This document shows positions 1-8,753 of a DNA stretch of 23,993 nucleotides, in pieces. The translations under genes and the position numbers were made by a program. The stretch covers positions 1 to 23,993 of the forward strand of contig QXVZ01031348.1 of assembly GCA_008931825.1 (NCBI GenBank), in the 5' to 3' direction. Origin of the DNA: Phallusia fumigata (Eukaryota; Chordata; Ascidiacea; Phlebobranchia; Ascidiidae). The notes below the pieces were generated by a model that ran no database searches, had not been told where the DNA came from, and worked only from the letters and a program-made list of their open reading frames with translations. Position 1 is the stretch's first letter, and every line of letters begins with the position of its first letter.

Positions 1-917
1 TTCTAAGGTTGCCCCACGCACTCTTGCAGGTAGCCTCGGAAACAATTGGGACGTTGGCGACCTGGAGAATGGCAGGAGAAACGTTGACGGTGCCACTTAA
101 TCGTCCCCATCCCGTAATCTGAGCGGTCTGACCGGTGTAGTCCGTGTTGTCTGGTAGATCAATCTTTTGAACCTGAACAACAACGAAAATGGATAAGACT
201 ATATCCGTGATCAAATTTGCACATTATCATCATAAAGGTGGTAACTTATGTGCTGCAGTACTTTCTGTGGAGATGCATGAAAAACTTTTGACCTACATTA
301 TTGCCCAAGGGCGCGGTCGCTGCCAACTTGATGACAGCGTAATCGTAGTCGGTAGTGAAACTACTGCTGTAGCTGGGATGTCGTTGGAATGTGACGGCTT
401 GGAAGACATTTGGCATATCATTTTTGTCAAGTGATCCAAAACGAACAGTAAAGCTGAAACAAATTAAAAAGATAATTTCGATGTCATGCGAGTGTAAACA
501 ATTTTCTTTTCAAAAATTGCCAACGGAATTCCGTCCTAAAGCGACAGCTTGGAGGGAAACACCCATGTGCCATCTTTCTGCTTAGTTTGTAGATTTGATA
601 CTTTAGTAAATATTTTGACTAATTTATTTGTATTTTAAGCTATTCCTACGTGCCGGGTCTTTGATAGCAATGGGCAGCCGTCATAACGTGGGTTTCGCTG
701 ATCAGCGATCCTCCGCAGAAGTGATAGGAAGTCTGAAGGGAGACTTGCCACCGGGCGGTTGTCATGGATGCGTCATCTCCACCCACGATGCGGTCTTCAG
801 AGCGAGCCTGATTGACTGACAAAAGAAGAAAATTGTTAATACCGTTATGTGACTATAAGATAAATGACTTGTCATACCTGCTGCTGCCAAGAGCACGAAG
901 AAGAGTAACTTATACAT
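1..917 (-). CDS. Trypsin-like (S1A) secreted serine protease, C-terminal part off-window
   Basis: Four exons join in phase: 878-917, 650-815, 297-453 and 1-172 (runs off the left edge), giving 178 visible residues. Residues 1-13 ([13 protein letters not shown]) are a signal peptide. A short propeptide ends in Arg22, followed by the mature start IVGG at 23-26, the activation cleavage site of the family. FCGGSL at 46-51 and TAAHC at 59-63 carry catalytic His62 and its disulfide. DYAVIKL at 106-112 carries catalytic Asp106. [10 protein letters not shown] at 140-149 is the usual GWG strand. The GDSGGP exon with the Ser nucleophile and the specificity-pocket residue lie outside the window, so trypsin versus chymotrypsin or elastase specificity cannot be told. 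Introns start GTATGA, GTAGGA and GTAGGT and end in AG. It is probably a digestive or extracellular protease. I am confident of the family and of the exon borders. Confidence 0.93.
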
Positions 918-976
918 CTCGTCTTTCTTTGTATAGATTTCGATTTGAATCTGTCGAATTGACTTGGCCCCCGTTG

Positions 977-983
977 TTTTATA
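977..983 (-). promoter_or_regulatory. TATA box of the protease gene
   Basis: TATAAAA on the minus strand, 60 bases before the protease ATG (915-917). A start site about 30 bases downstream, near 948, would leave a 5' UTR of about 30 bases. GC-rich sequence follows the box. Position and sequence are seen; the start site is inferred. Confidence 0.6.
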
Positions 984-1032
984 GCCTGAGACATGCCAGC
1001 CAGCTTGCGATTTTCCCAAACCGAAGAGTAAG

Positions 1033-1040
1033 TGACGTCA
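1033..1040. promoter_or_regulatory. CRE/ATF consensus upstream of the protease
   Basis: TGACGTCA, the full palindromic cAMP-response element bound by CREB/ATF bZIP factors, lies about 50 bases upstream of the TATA box. This is a usual promoter-proximal position. Binding is not shown by sequence alone. Confidence 0.4.
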
Positions 1041-1405
1041 AAGTCAAGTTCGTTTTCTACCAAGTATAGCCTATGCGAAACAGGCCATCTGGTACTTCAC
1101 GTTATTCCAGGATACCATTTTTTTTAATTTCATGCTTTATTTTTATCTTTTCTTAACCTTTATTAGCTGATTCAGTTGGCAACTAAACAATTTTAACAGT
1201 ATGTTATCTATTTTCATTATTGCTACTGGCGAAAAAGATACATGAAAATCTGTGTAGCATCTGTTGACTGAACAAATGCTACGAAAGTTGTACATGTTAC
1301 AAACCTAAATGATTGGCAGAAAGTCAAAATCTACCATGATCGAAAGCAGAGCGAGTTTATTGAATTAGTACAACCCTACGCACTTAATACCCCAAAAGCA
1401 TAGGG

Positions 1406-1550
1406 CTGTGGTTTCCGAAGGCGTGGAGTATTTTCTATGAGTGTATTTACTTTTATTTTTGGTGTCAATAAACAGAACATTGATAATAAGTGTCTTTTTT
1501 TAATTCTTATCGCCAAGGGCGCAGCATCAAAAAAAGTTTGGGAAACACTG
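1406..1550. mobile_element. hAT-type MITE, 145 bp, with 8-bp target-site duplication
   Basis: The right end, read on the minus strand, is CAGTGTTTCCCAAACTT, the classic hAT-family terminal sequence. The left end on the plus strand is CTGTGGTTTCCGAA, an imperfect inverted match with one inserted base and two mismatches near the tip. The element is flanked by 8-bp direct repeats, GCATAGGG (1398-1405) and GCATGGGG (1551-1558), which differ at one base; 8 bp is the hAT target-site length. It has no coding capacity, so it is non-autonomous. It lies between the protease promoter and the relic exon. Confidence 0.6.
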
Positions 1551-1558
1551 GCATGGGG

Positions 1559-2937
1559 CGACAAACATGGCAATTGACTGTTATGTCACACGCGCAGTAA
1601 TAATGGCGGTTCGTCTGCCAAGTGATTACGATGTAACAATGGTGTAGGCTGTAGAAAACAATGCAGTGGAGCATGTAATCTGTTGTTGTGAACAAACGTT
1701 TAACTGCAACGCGGTTCGGAGTACAAAAATACACCGTTGTAAAGCATGAAATTCGGATTAGAGGATGTAAAACGAGCAACTTTCACCGAAATTATCCGAA
1801 GCTTTTTATCAAAAAAAATTACAAATTAATCGCTTACTGTATGTTGATAGTTGCAGTTGTCGGTGGAACATCGTCGTTTGTCTCATAAACGACCTTCGTC
1901 ACAACAATCCTTCAAGTTTATCAAAACAATTACTTGTAAGACTTGCTGGAATCGTGGAAATGACATAGTTTGTCAGTTTAAACTTCGTCAGTCCTGATTC
2001 GTGCATCAAATGTCCAAAAGCTCTTGGTGTCTGTCTACCCACTGTGCCCTTTCGTTTCGGCGCACGTGACCTCCAGGTCGACCTTCTTTGTTTGTTTTTC
2101 CATGACGACTGCAGTCAGCCATTGTCTTGTTGCGCAACCATCTATGTGGCAACCATCCCATTTGCGACTTTTCCCACTCTCTATATTAAACGCGACGCTG
2201 TGACAAAACAAACATGTTGTCGATGTTACGTAATTCACCTGCACGGCGTTCCAATGTCGCTTAATCGGCAAAAGGGCAACTGTGCCTTATGGGGTTATTT
2301 TAAAACCCGAACGTGCACAGCAAANCGCTCGAATTTGCCGTGTCGTTAAGAGATGTAACTGTGCGTGGCGTGAAACAGTAAGAAATGTTTTAAATATTAC
2401 ATTTTATGTTTCTTGAAACAACGCGCCAATTATTTTTCCTACTAAATTTTAACAAAGTATAAGTGAAGACTTATTTTGTGCAAAATTAATCCCAACATTA
2501 CGTGACATTTAATGTAATCGAGCGAAGATATGTTGGACAGGCTATGTAGCAATGTCAACATGATTGAACCATGTGTTAGCTTTCTCATAAACTCTTGCTG
2601 AACCGATCCTCGTGGGTAAGCGGCCAGCAGGTAACTGGCTGCACGTTGCTGAGTTGCGAAATGTATTTTTGATGTCGACATTGCGAAGAAGGTACGAACG
2701 TTCCTGTGTATAGCGACANAGGTGGTATAGCGGGACAACCATTGGAGCTAAAAGATAAGCACAGGACTTAACGCACTAAAATAATAGATAACATGACACA
2801 AACTGTCTAAAATGAATTTATACTAAATTTTCATGCTGTATTAAGCTTTTGGTACACAAGTTTTTGATTAGTAGGCCAAGAACAGAAACAACCGATAGAG
2901 TTTTTGTATATTTCCATGGCAGAGATTTAATTTATAC
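1559..2937. other. Intergenic DNA without a recognisable gene
   Basis: No splice-linked coding exons found on either strand. Single Ns at 2325 and 2719 are not flanked by duplicated sequence, unlike those at 11076, 21305 and 22787. I looked for further protease exons that would go with the relic at 2938-2977 and found none. Confidence 0.5.
2741..2812. repeat. Dispersed repeat, copy 1 (pairs with 5885-5955)
   Basis: About 70 bases match 5885-5955 at roughly three quarters of positions, sharing ACTTAACGCAC and ACACAAACTGTCTAAA. A further 24 bases at 2531-2554 (TGTTGG..GGCTATGTAGC) match 5864-5888. Copy 1 therefore carries about 187 extra bases that copy 2 lacks. Family unknown. Confidence 0.5.
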
Positions 2938-2977
2938 CTGCTGCTTCCAAGAGCACCAAGAAGCGTAACCTGTAGAT
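2938..2977 (-). pseudogene. Relic of the protease signal-peptide exon
   Basis: Exactly 40 bases long, like the working exon 1 at 878-917, and identical at 34 of 40 positions with no gap. It ends at the same AGCAGCAG|GTAT donor. ATG has become ATC, and substitutions put arginine twice and glutamate once into what was the hydrophobic core, so it cannot encode the signal peptide. No following protease exons were recognised, so it is an isolated remnant of a partial or eroded duplication. Confidence 0.65.
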
Positions 2978-3776
2978 TGCAACCTATTGGCCGCTGATTT
3001 CGGCCTAAATCTGCCAAATAAACAAAATCATACATTCGATCAGCGGTGTTATACTGTTCTATTTTGTTTGATGTCATACATGTACTGGCATACGATTTAT
3101 GGGGTACCTAGAACGTAAAGATACCTCTGCAAGGAATTTGCCATTGTTAAGTCATTTTACTTTTGGATTTGTTTTGTGGGCATCTCTGGTTTCCTTACAA
3201 CTGTACAATCAAACGAGGCACTTGTATAGGGATTTTACAATTTTCAGTGCAAGGTTCTATCCTGTTGCAGAGACACATTTAGTGACGAATAAATAACGCG
3301 AAAGACCCCTTTGTCATGAAAACATCGTCTTTGCATGTCTTTAAGCTCCTTGTTTTTGTCCCCAATGTAATTACCCCTTCTGTCCTTTCTGCCCCGCCCT
3401 GCTTAAACCGGCCATAGTTTTGACCACGAGAAAAAAGAAAGAAATACTCGAAATCCATTTTACTGTCCATTTTAATGCTAGACGTGAAGACTCAGTAAAA
3501 GCCCGAAATGGCATGTTCCGGGTAGGATGCCCGTGGCCTAGATCAAAATACAAATAAGAATATTACCTTCTAATATTGATTACACCAAGCAAACATAAAA
3601 TGTTTTTTAAACGGCAATTTAGCACATAGTGATTGTTTTTAAGTGACACAGTTCTTTTCTTCGTAGCATGTCACATCAGCGCTTTTCTAGCCGAAAAAAA
3701 ATAAGAAGCAAACATTTGCATCAGCATGATATCCGATATGTACCCGGATTTTTTTCTGGGTTGTTCCTTTGCCTTG
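2978..3776. other. Non-coding spacer downstream of the Cys-rich gene
   Basis: Lies between the relic exon and the stop codon of the Cys-rich gene. ATTAAA on the minus strand at 3471-3476, about 300 bases past that stop, is a possible poly(A) signal. No other supported feature. Confidence 0.4.
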
Positions 3777-6700
3777 TTATCCATGAACAGCGTGACTGAT
3801 GCTCAACGCAGCAAGATTCTGAAACAAACGCAAATGATGTTTGTATTATCTACATCAAGGACATCCATGTGAACGAGCAGCACAGGTCAGTTTTCTTAAT
3901 TCTAACTGCTTTTTCTGTTACTGGCTTGGCAAATGATTTTTCAAACCAAACACAATTTCGTAAGAAACTTAACATTTATTTCAATTTTTTTAACCAAAAG
4001 GTTGTTCACTTGTATAATTATTGTTAAAACACATAAAATGAAACTAAACAATCTGGCTTTTACCTCCTGCGCTTGTTCTGCGTTTCGGACCGTCGGACAG
4101 GCGGAACATTCACATCCGTTTTTCGGCACCGAAGTGAATTTGGCACACGTTGCATGTACATTAGGAATTACATGACTTATCTCGTCCTGGTTGCATTGCC
4201 TGCAAACAAGATATTTATACACTTTGGTCTGGGTGACCTGGGATGATGCGTTTTTATAGATATAAGTCAAAACTGCAGAGTTACGTGCTGTAGGATTAAG
4301 GGTTACAATTTCATCCAATTCAGACATTGCTGAAAGACTTGACAACTGGAGTGAACTGCATGTCAACCACTAGGGCCTGAGCAAAAAATTTGAAGAATTA
4401 TTCAGTTTTGGGGCGGTTGTCGCTAAAATATTCCAGTTTAAAACTGGGTTTTGATCGGTTTTGGTCTCCTGTCGAACCTCATAAACGGTTTAAATCGGAA
4501 TCGGAAACATAAAATGTTGAACCGATTTTTGAAAAAAAATCAAGGCTATAGCCTTGCACAATTTTCAGTTTTTGGGGGTCAAAAATGTGAAGAAAATTTT
4601 TGTTTTGGGCGGTTATTGCTAGAATATTCCAGTTTAAAATAGGTTTTGACCGGTTTTGGCAACCTGTTGAACCTTTAAACGGTTCAAACCGGAATCGGAA
4701 ACACAAAATGTTGACCCGATTTTTGGAAAAACACCAAGGCTATAGCCTTGCACAATTTTCGGTATTGGGTGGTCAAAAATTGGAAGAAAATTTCAGTTTT
4801 TGGGCGGTTATTGCTAGAATATTCCAGTTCAAATCTGGTTTTGACCGGTTTTGGCATCCTGTTAAACTTCTCAAACGGTTTAAACCGGAATCGGAAACAT
4901 AAAATGTTGACCCGATTTTTGAAAAAACAGTAAGGCTATAGCCTTGCTCAATTTTCGGTTTTGGGCAGTCAAAATTTTGATGATAATTTCAGTTTTTGGG
5001 CGGTTATTGCTAGAATATTCCAGTTCAAAACTGGTTTTGACCGGTTTTGGCATCCTGTAGAAACTTTAAACCGGTTTAAACCGGAATTGGAAACACAAAT
5101 TGTTGACCCGATTTTTGGATAAACACTAAGGCTGTAGCCTTGCACAATTTTCGGTTTTGGAGAGGGCCAGAAATTTGAAGAAAATTTCAGTTTTTGGACT
5201 CTTAAAGCTAGAATATTCCAGTTTGAAATTGGTTTTTACCGGTTTGGCCTCCTGTTGAACCTCCAAACCGGTTTAAACCGGAATCGGAAACATAAATGTT
5301 GACCCGATTTTTGAAAAACTCCAAGGCTATAGCCTTGCTCAATTTTCGGTTTTAGGTGTTGAAAAATTGGGAGACAATTTCAGTTTTTGGGCGGTTATTG
5401 CTGGAATATTCCAGTTTAAATCTGGCTTTACCGGTTTTTGCCCCCTGTTAAACTTCTAAAACGGTTTAAACCGGAATCGGAATCATAAAATGTTGACCCG
5501 ATTTTTGAAAAAACGCTAAGGCTAAAGCCTTGCACAATTTTTGGTTTTGGAGGGGCCCGAATTTGAATCAAAATTTCCGTTTTTGGGCTGTTAAAACTAG
5601 AATATTCCAGTTTAAAATTGGTTTTGACCGGTTTTGGCATCCTGTTGAACCTTTAGAACTGTTTAAACCGGAATCGGAAACATAAATGTTGACCCGATTT
5701 CTGAAAAACTCCAAGGCTATAGCCTTGCACAATTTTTGGTTTTTGGTGGTCAAAAATTGGAAGACAATTTCAGTTTTTGGGCGGTTATTGCTAGAACATT
5801 CCAGTTTGAAACTGGTTTTGAGGTTATCCTGCCTACCGGTTTAAATCATAAAAAAACGTTTTTTGTTGGGGAGGCTGTGTAGCGATTGGGGCTAATGGAT
5901 TAACACTGTACTTAACGCACCAAAATGATAGGTAGCATAACACAAACTGTCTAAATATCAGCTAATTCGGAAACGCTTTCAGAATATGACACATTTTTGT
6001 TGTGCTTCACATAGCAAAAGTACATGAGCAAGCTCTAGTGTAGACAAAAAACAGATTGGAAATAATATGTGTGAGGAAGGGATCCTAGCATGTATCAAAT
6101 AAAATATATTTAACCACTTACACACAATAACAGCCAAAAAGGCAGTTGATGATGTCAGGTTGTTGAGCTACAAGGGCAGCGGCGAGCCATAAACTCTGAA
6201 GGTTTTTTGCTTGTGGTTGGCAAGGAGGCGGATACTTGATACTGGAACAGTCACATTTGGGTCCAGGAAGAAGGTGCGCATTTTCACCGAGACACCGTAG
6301 GTCGTTTGGGTCGGTAAGAGAATCACTGCATCTTCTAAAATCAAATGTATGCCGTTTTCCTGCTTCATTAGGTGTTATTCAAGTGGTACGTTTGTGTTTT
6401 GGGCAATTTAGTGTTAGGGCAAAAACACAACAGAATTTTTTATGGACATAAATTTCGTTACGTTTTGTGACCACAAATAAAATGGAAATGAAATGATAGA
6501 GGTTATTTTTGTTATTTGTTCGCAAATATTTCTAAATGTGATACTAAAACAGCAACACTATCTTGGAACCCTTTAACGTAATGTACGCTTTGAATTAACT
6601 ATTACCAACACATTTGTCACTCAATTACTGGCAAAAACAGGCCCTGTTGCATTTCGCTTGATCCCATGCTTTGCACAAATGCTCTGTATTGGAGAGACAG

Positions 6701-7512
6701 ACGTTTCTAGAACAACTGAAGTCATCTGGTAGTTGACCGGGACTGCTTTGGTCACATTTATTTTCTGCAATACTTTTTTCATCGAATACTGTTTCCTGGC
6801 AGCAGGCGCAGCTGCAGTATGAATTCATCTGTAATGTTTAGGTCAGGTGGTAACATGATTGCCAGTATATTGTGTCTTTTGAGGTGGTAAAACGCACATG
6901 GCACTTTACACGCCATTATAAAAATACGCGCACAACAAGTAAAAAATCACTTGCTGTTTCAGGCAATTGAATTCCAATTAGATTCCAAAAGGTGACTGCT
7001 GGGTCCTCATGAAAATCGCCTTTTTACCATAAGTATTGCTGGTTTGAATCAAACTCCGTCCTTGGTGATTTTTTTTGGCAAGGAACCTATACGTTTTCTA
7101 ACGTTTTTCTTTGCAAAGGTAGGTATAAAATGCCCATTCATAAGCGTCTAGTTGCATAAATAAGAAATCAACGCAGTTTAAGAAAAGCAAAGAAATACAT
7201 GCAAAAAGAGTACCACAAATCAATTAATTATTACCTTAAACAGCAATTGAGCAGTTTCGTTGGATATGTTGTTCGGGTCTACAGAGACGTTAAATGTCTT
7301 TCCCAGTTTCTTCAGCAAGTTTTGTGTTTCCTTTCACACAAAGTCACCGGGCAAATACTAAATCAATTGTTAACAACCAGTTTCATGTAAAGGCTTACCG
7401 AACTACCCAGATCATATGTCTCGCTTTCCTCCATAATCGCAGTCGGCGCTGATAAAGCAACTGCGACGAGATAAAACAGCACGAAGCCAATCGTTCTGCC
7501 TTTGCTTCCCAT
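3777..7512 (-). CDS. Secreted cysteine-rich modular protein, six exons, 266 aa, family not recognised
   Basis: Exons in order: 7399-7512, 7235-7330, 6629-6828, 6122-6334, 4064-4199, 3777-3818. All five junctions keep the frame (phases 0, 0, 2, 2, 0) with GT..AG ends. Residues 1-22 form a signal peptide (hydrophobic core FVLFYLVAVALSA). Exon 2 has three N-glycosylation sequons at Asn52, Asn59 and Asn62. Exons 3-5 hold 24 cysteines (11, 8, 5), an even number as expected for disulfides. Exons 3 and 4 both end C-x3-C-x-C-x (CNRACFCQ, CLFGCYCV) and run into xC in the next exon. The shared module is C-x-C-x2-C-x(11-15)-C-x(10-12)-C-x-C. The last exon adds 13 residues ending HAVHG. The donor of exon 3 (CCA|GTAATT) is the weakest. 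Intron 4 (4200-6121) contains a satellite array. Likely an extracellular glycoprotein; role unknown. The final exon could be read in another phase, so the C-terminus is less certain. Confidence 0.62.
4381..5851. repeat. 195-bp tandem satellite, about 7.5 units, rich in palindromes
   Basis: Anchor GCTAGAATATTCCAG or close variants starts at 4422, 4618, 4813, 5009, 5207, 5400, 5596 and 5790, giving steps of 193-198 bases. Each unit contains AAGGCTATAGCCTT, a form of CCGGTTTAAACCGG (perfect at 5071-5084 and 5268-5281) and CCAGTTTAAAACTGG, all palindromic or nearly so. The array sits inside intron 4 of the Cys-rich gene. Long open frames across it arise only because 195 is divisible by three; they are not treated as genes. 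Confidence 0.92.
5885..5955. repeat. Dispersed repeat, copy 2 (pairs with 2741-2812)
   Basis: Starts just after the satellite array and matches 2741-2812. With its left flank (from 5864) it appears to be the uninterrupted form of the repeat. Confidence 0.5.
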
Positions 7513-8753
7513 AGCTATTAAACAATCTATGGTGTAGTTGCAATCTTCTGGTGGCCTAGCTACAACTTTGAACTGCTAAAGCTGTTTCACATTGCAACTA
7601 AAAAGCACATAAAATTTGGTTGACGAAACGTAGACGTGAACTACAACTATGTTCGACACCAAGGGAAACTGCCTGAAAGATCCTATCGATTGCCCCGGGT
7701 GGTTTGAATTTCACGCGTTGCCAGCTTAGAGAAATGTTTGAGCTTCGTCGGTTCTCGTATCCGATGTGCAAACTACATTGGTTGGCTGCCTGGGTAACAA
7801 AACGCAATCTTTGTCAGACGTGTTTTGCATCCTCTAATAAGTTGTTATAAGCTCGCCTTCATTGACAGGTTTTATTGTTGTAAATTGATTGTAATTACGA
7901 AGACGAATTTTACTTATAGTTCGGCGATTTTTCACAGGGGCGAAAACACTCGAGAAATATCACTCAGAAGAGTTGCAGGGATTTCCAGCAAGGCGTAATA
8001 ATATTCGCTAAAGCCGAATTCCTCGATATACATCACAAATTACAGGAAATCACAAAATACAAAAAAAACATGCGTTAAACAGCGGTCGGGGAGGCTTCTT
8101 ATGTACAATGAAATCAAATCAGGCCAAAACACTGTGTACAGCGCTTTGTTCTGGTGACGAACTGATTCAAACAACAACAAAAATCTCGACGACCCACATG
8201 TATGCACGAAACACTACAATTCTGGAAGGCGATGCGAGTAAAGGTTTGCACGCGACGACGTCGCACAGAGCAAAACATAAAAGCAACAGAGAAAAAAAGC
8301 AATTAATAAAACCACACTTTATACAGTCAAGATAAATAGAACTCCTCGAGCTTGCATCTTTATGTGGCTGACAGGCACATGAAGTTTTGAGAAGTGGCTG
8401 CTACTGCTCGGGCTGATCAATTATGTTGGGATATTCGGAAAATGAGTGTAAATGAATCGGGTTTGTTTGTTAAGTGCAATCCTGGTGGTTTGTCTGATGT
8501 CGTTGACGTCCAGCAATATGTTTTAAGAATCTAAAATGAAAAAACACTCTATTCGCAAAGAGCAAGCAGCATCGGTAGTTTTGTTTAAATACAATAGACT
8601 TGATCGTCTCGCTTATAATTGCAATTTACGTGCTATGGCAATACCAAGCAATGAACGTTTCGAAGTCGCAGATCAAAGTCAAAATAACCTGTTTTCCTTA
8701 AAAATGGTTGTAGAGTCGTAACCAGTTTAAAATAACATAACTGTACCTGCATT
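7513..8753. other. Intergenic region: Cys-rich gene promoter and scaffold 3' flank
   Basis: Holds the upstream region of the Cys-rich gene (ATG at 7510-7512) and the 3' flank of the PDZ scaffold (stop at 8754-8756). I see no convincing TATA box before 7512. Eight bases past the scaffold stop there is a donor-like GCAG|GTACAG on the minus strand, so the 3' UTR may be spliced. The first minus-strand AATAAA I find is near 7870. Short open frames here have no supporting splice or family evidence. Confidence 0.4.

Noticed and set aside
2062..2080. CACGTG E-box next to TGACCT-CC-AGGTCG, like an everted nuclear-receptor site
   Set aside because: Short motifs in intergenic DNA with no nearby start site; too likely by chance.
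3727..3890. Plus-strand frame with a signal-peptide-like start (MYPDFFLGCSFALLSMNS)
   Set aside because: Fewer than 50 codons, no usable donor, and the same bases hold the last exon and acceptor of the minus-strand Cys-rich gene.
4451..5753. Open frames on both strands across the satellite, with recurring peptides
   Set aside because: The 195-base period is a multiple of three, so a stop-free unit stays open in every copy. No start, splice sites or family match.
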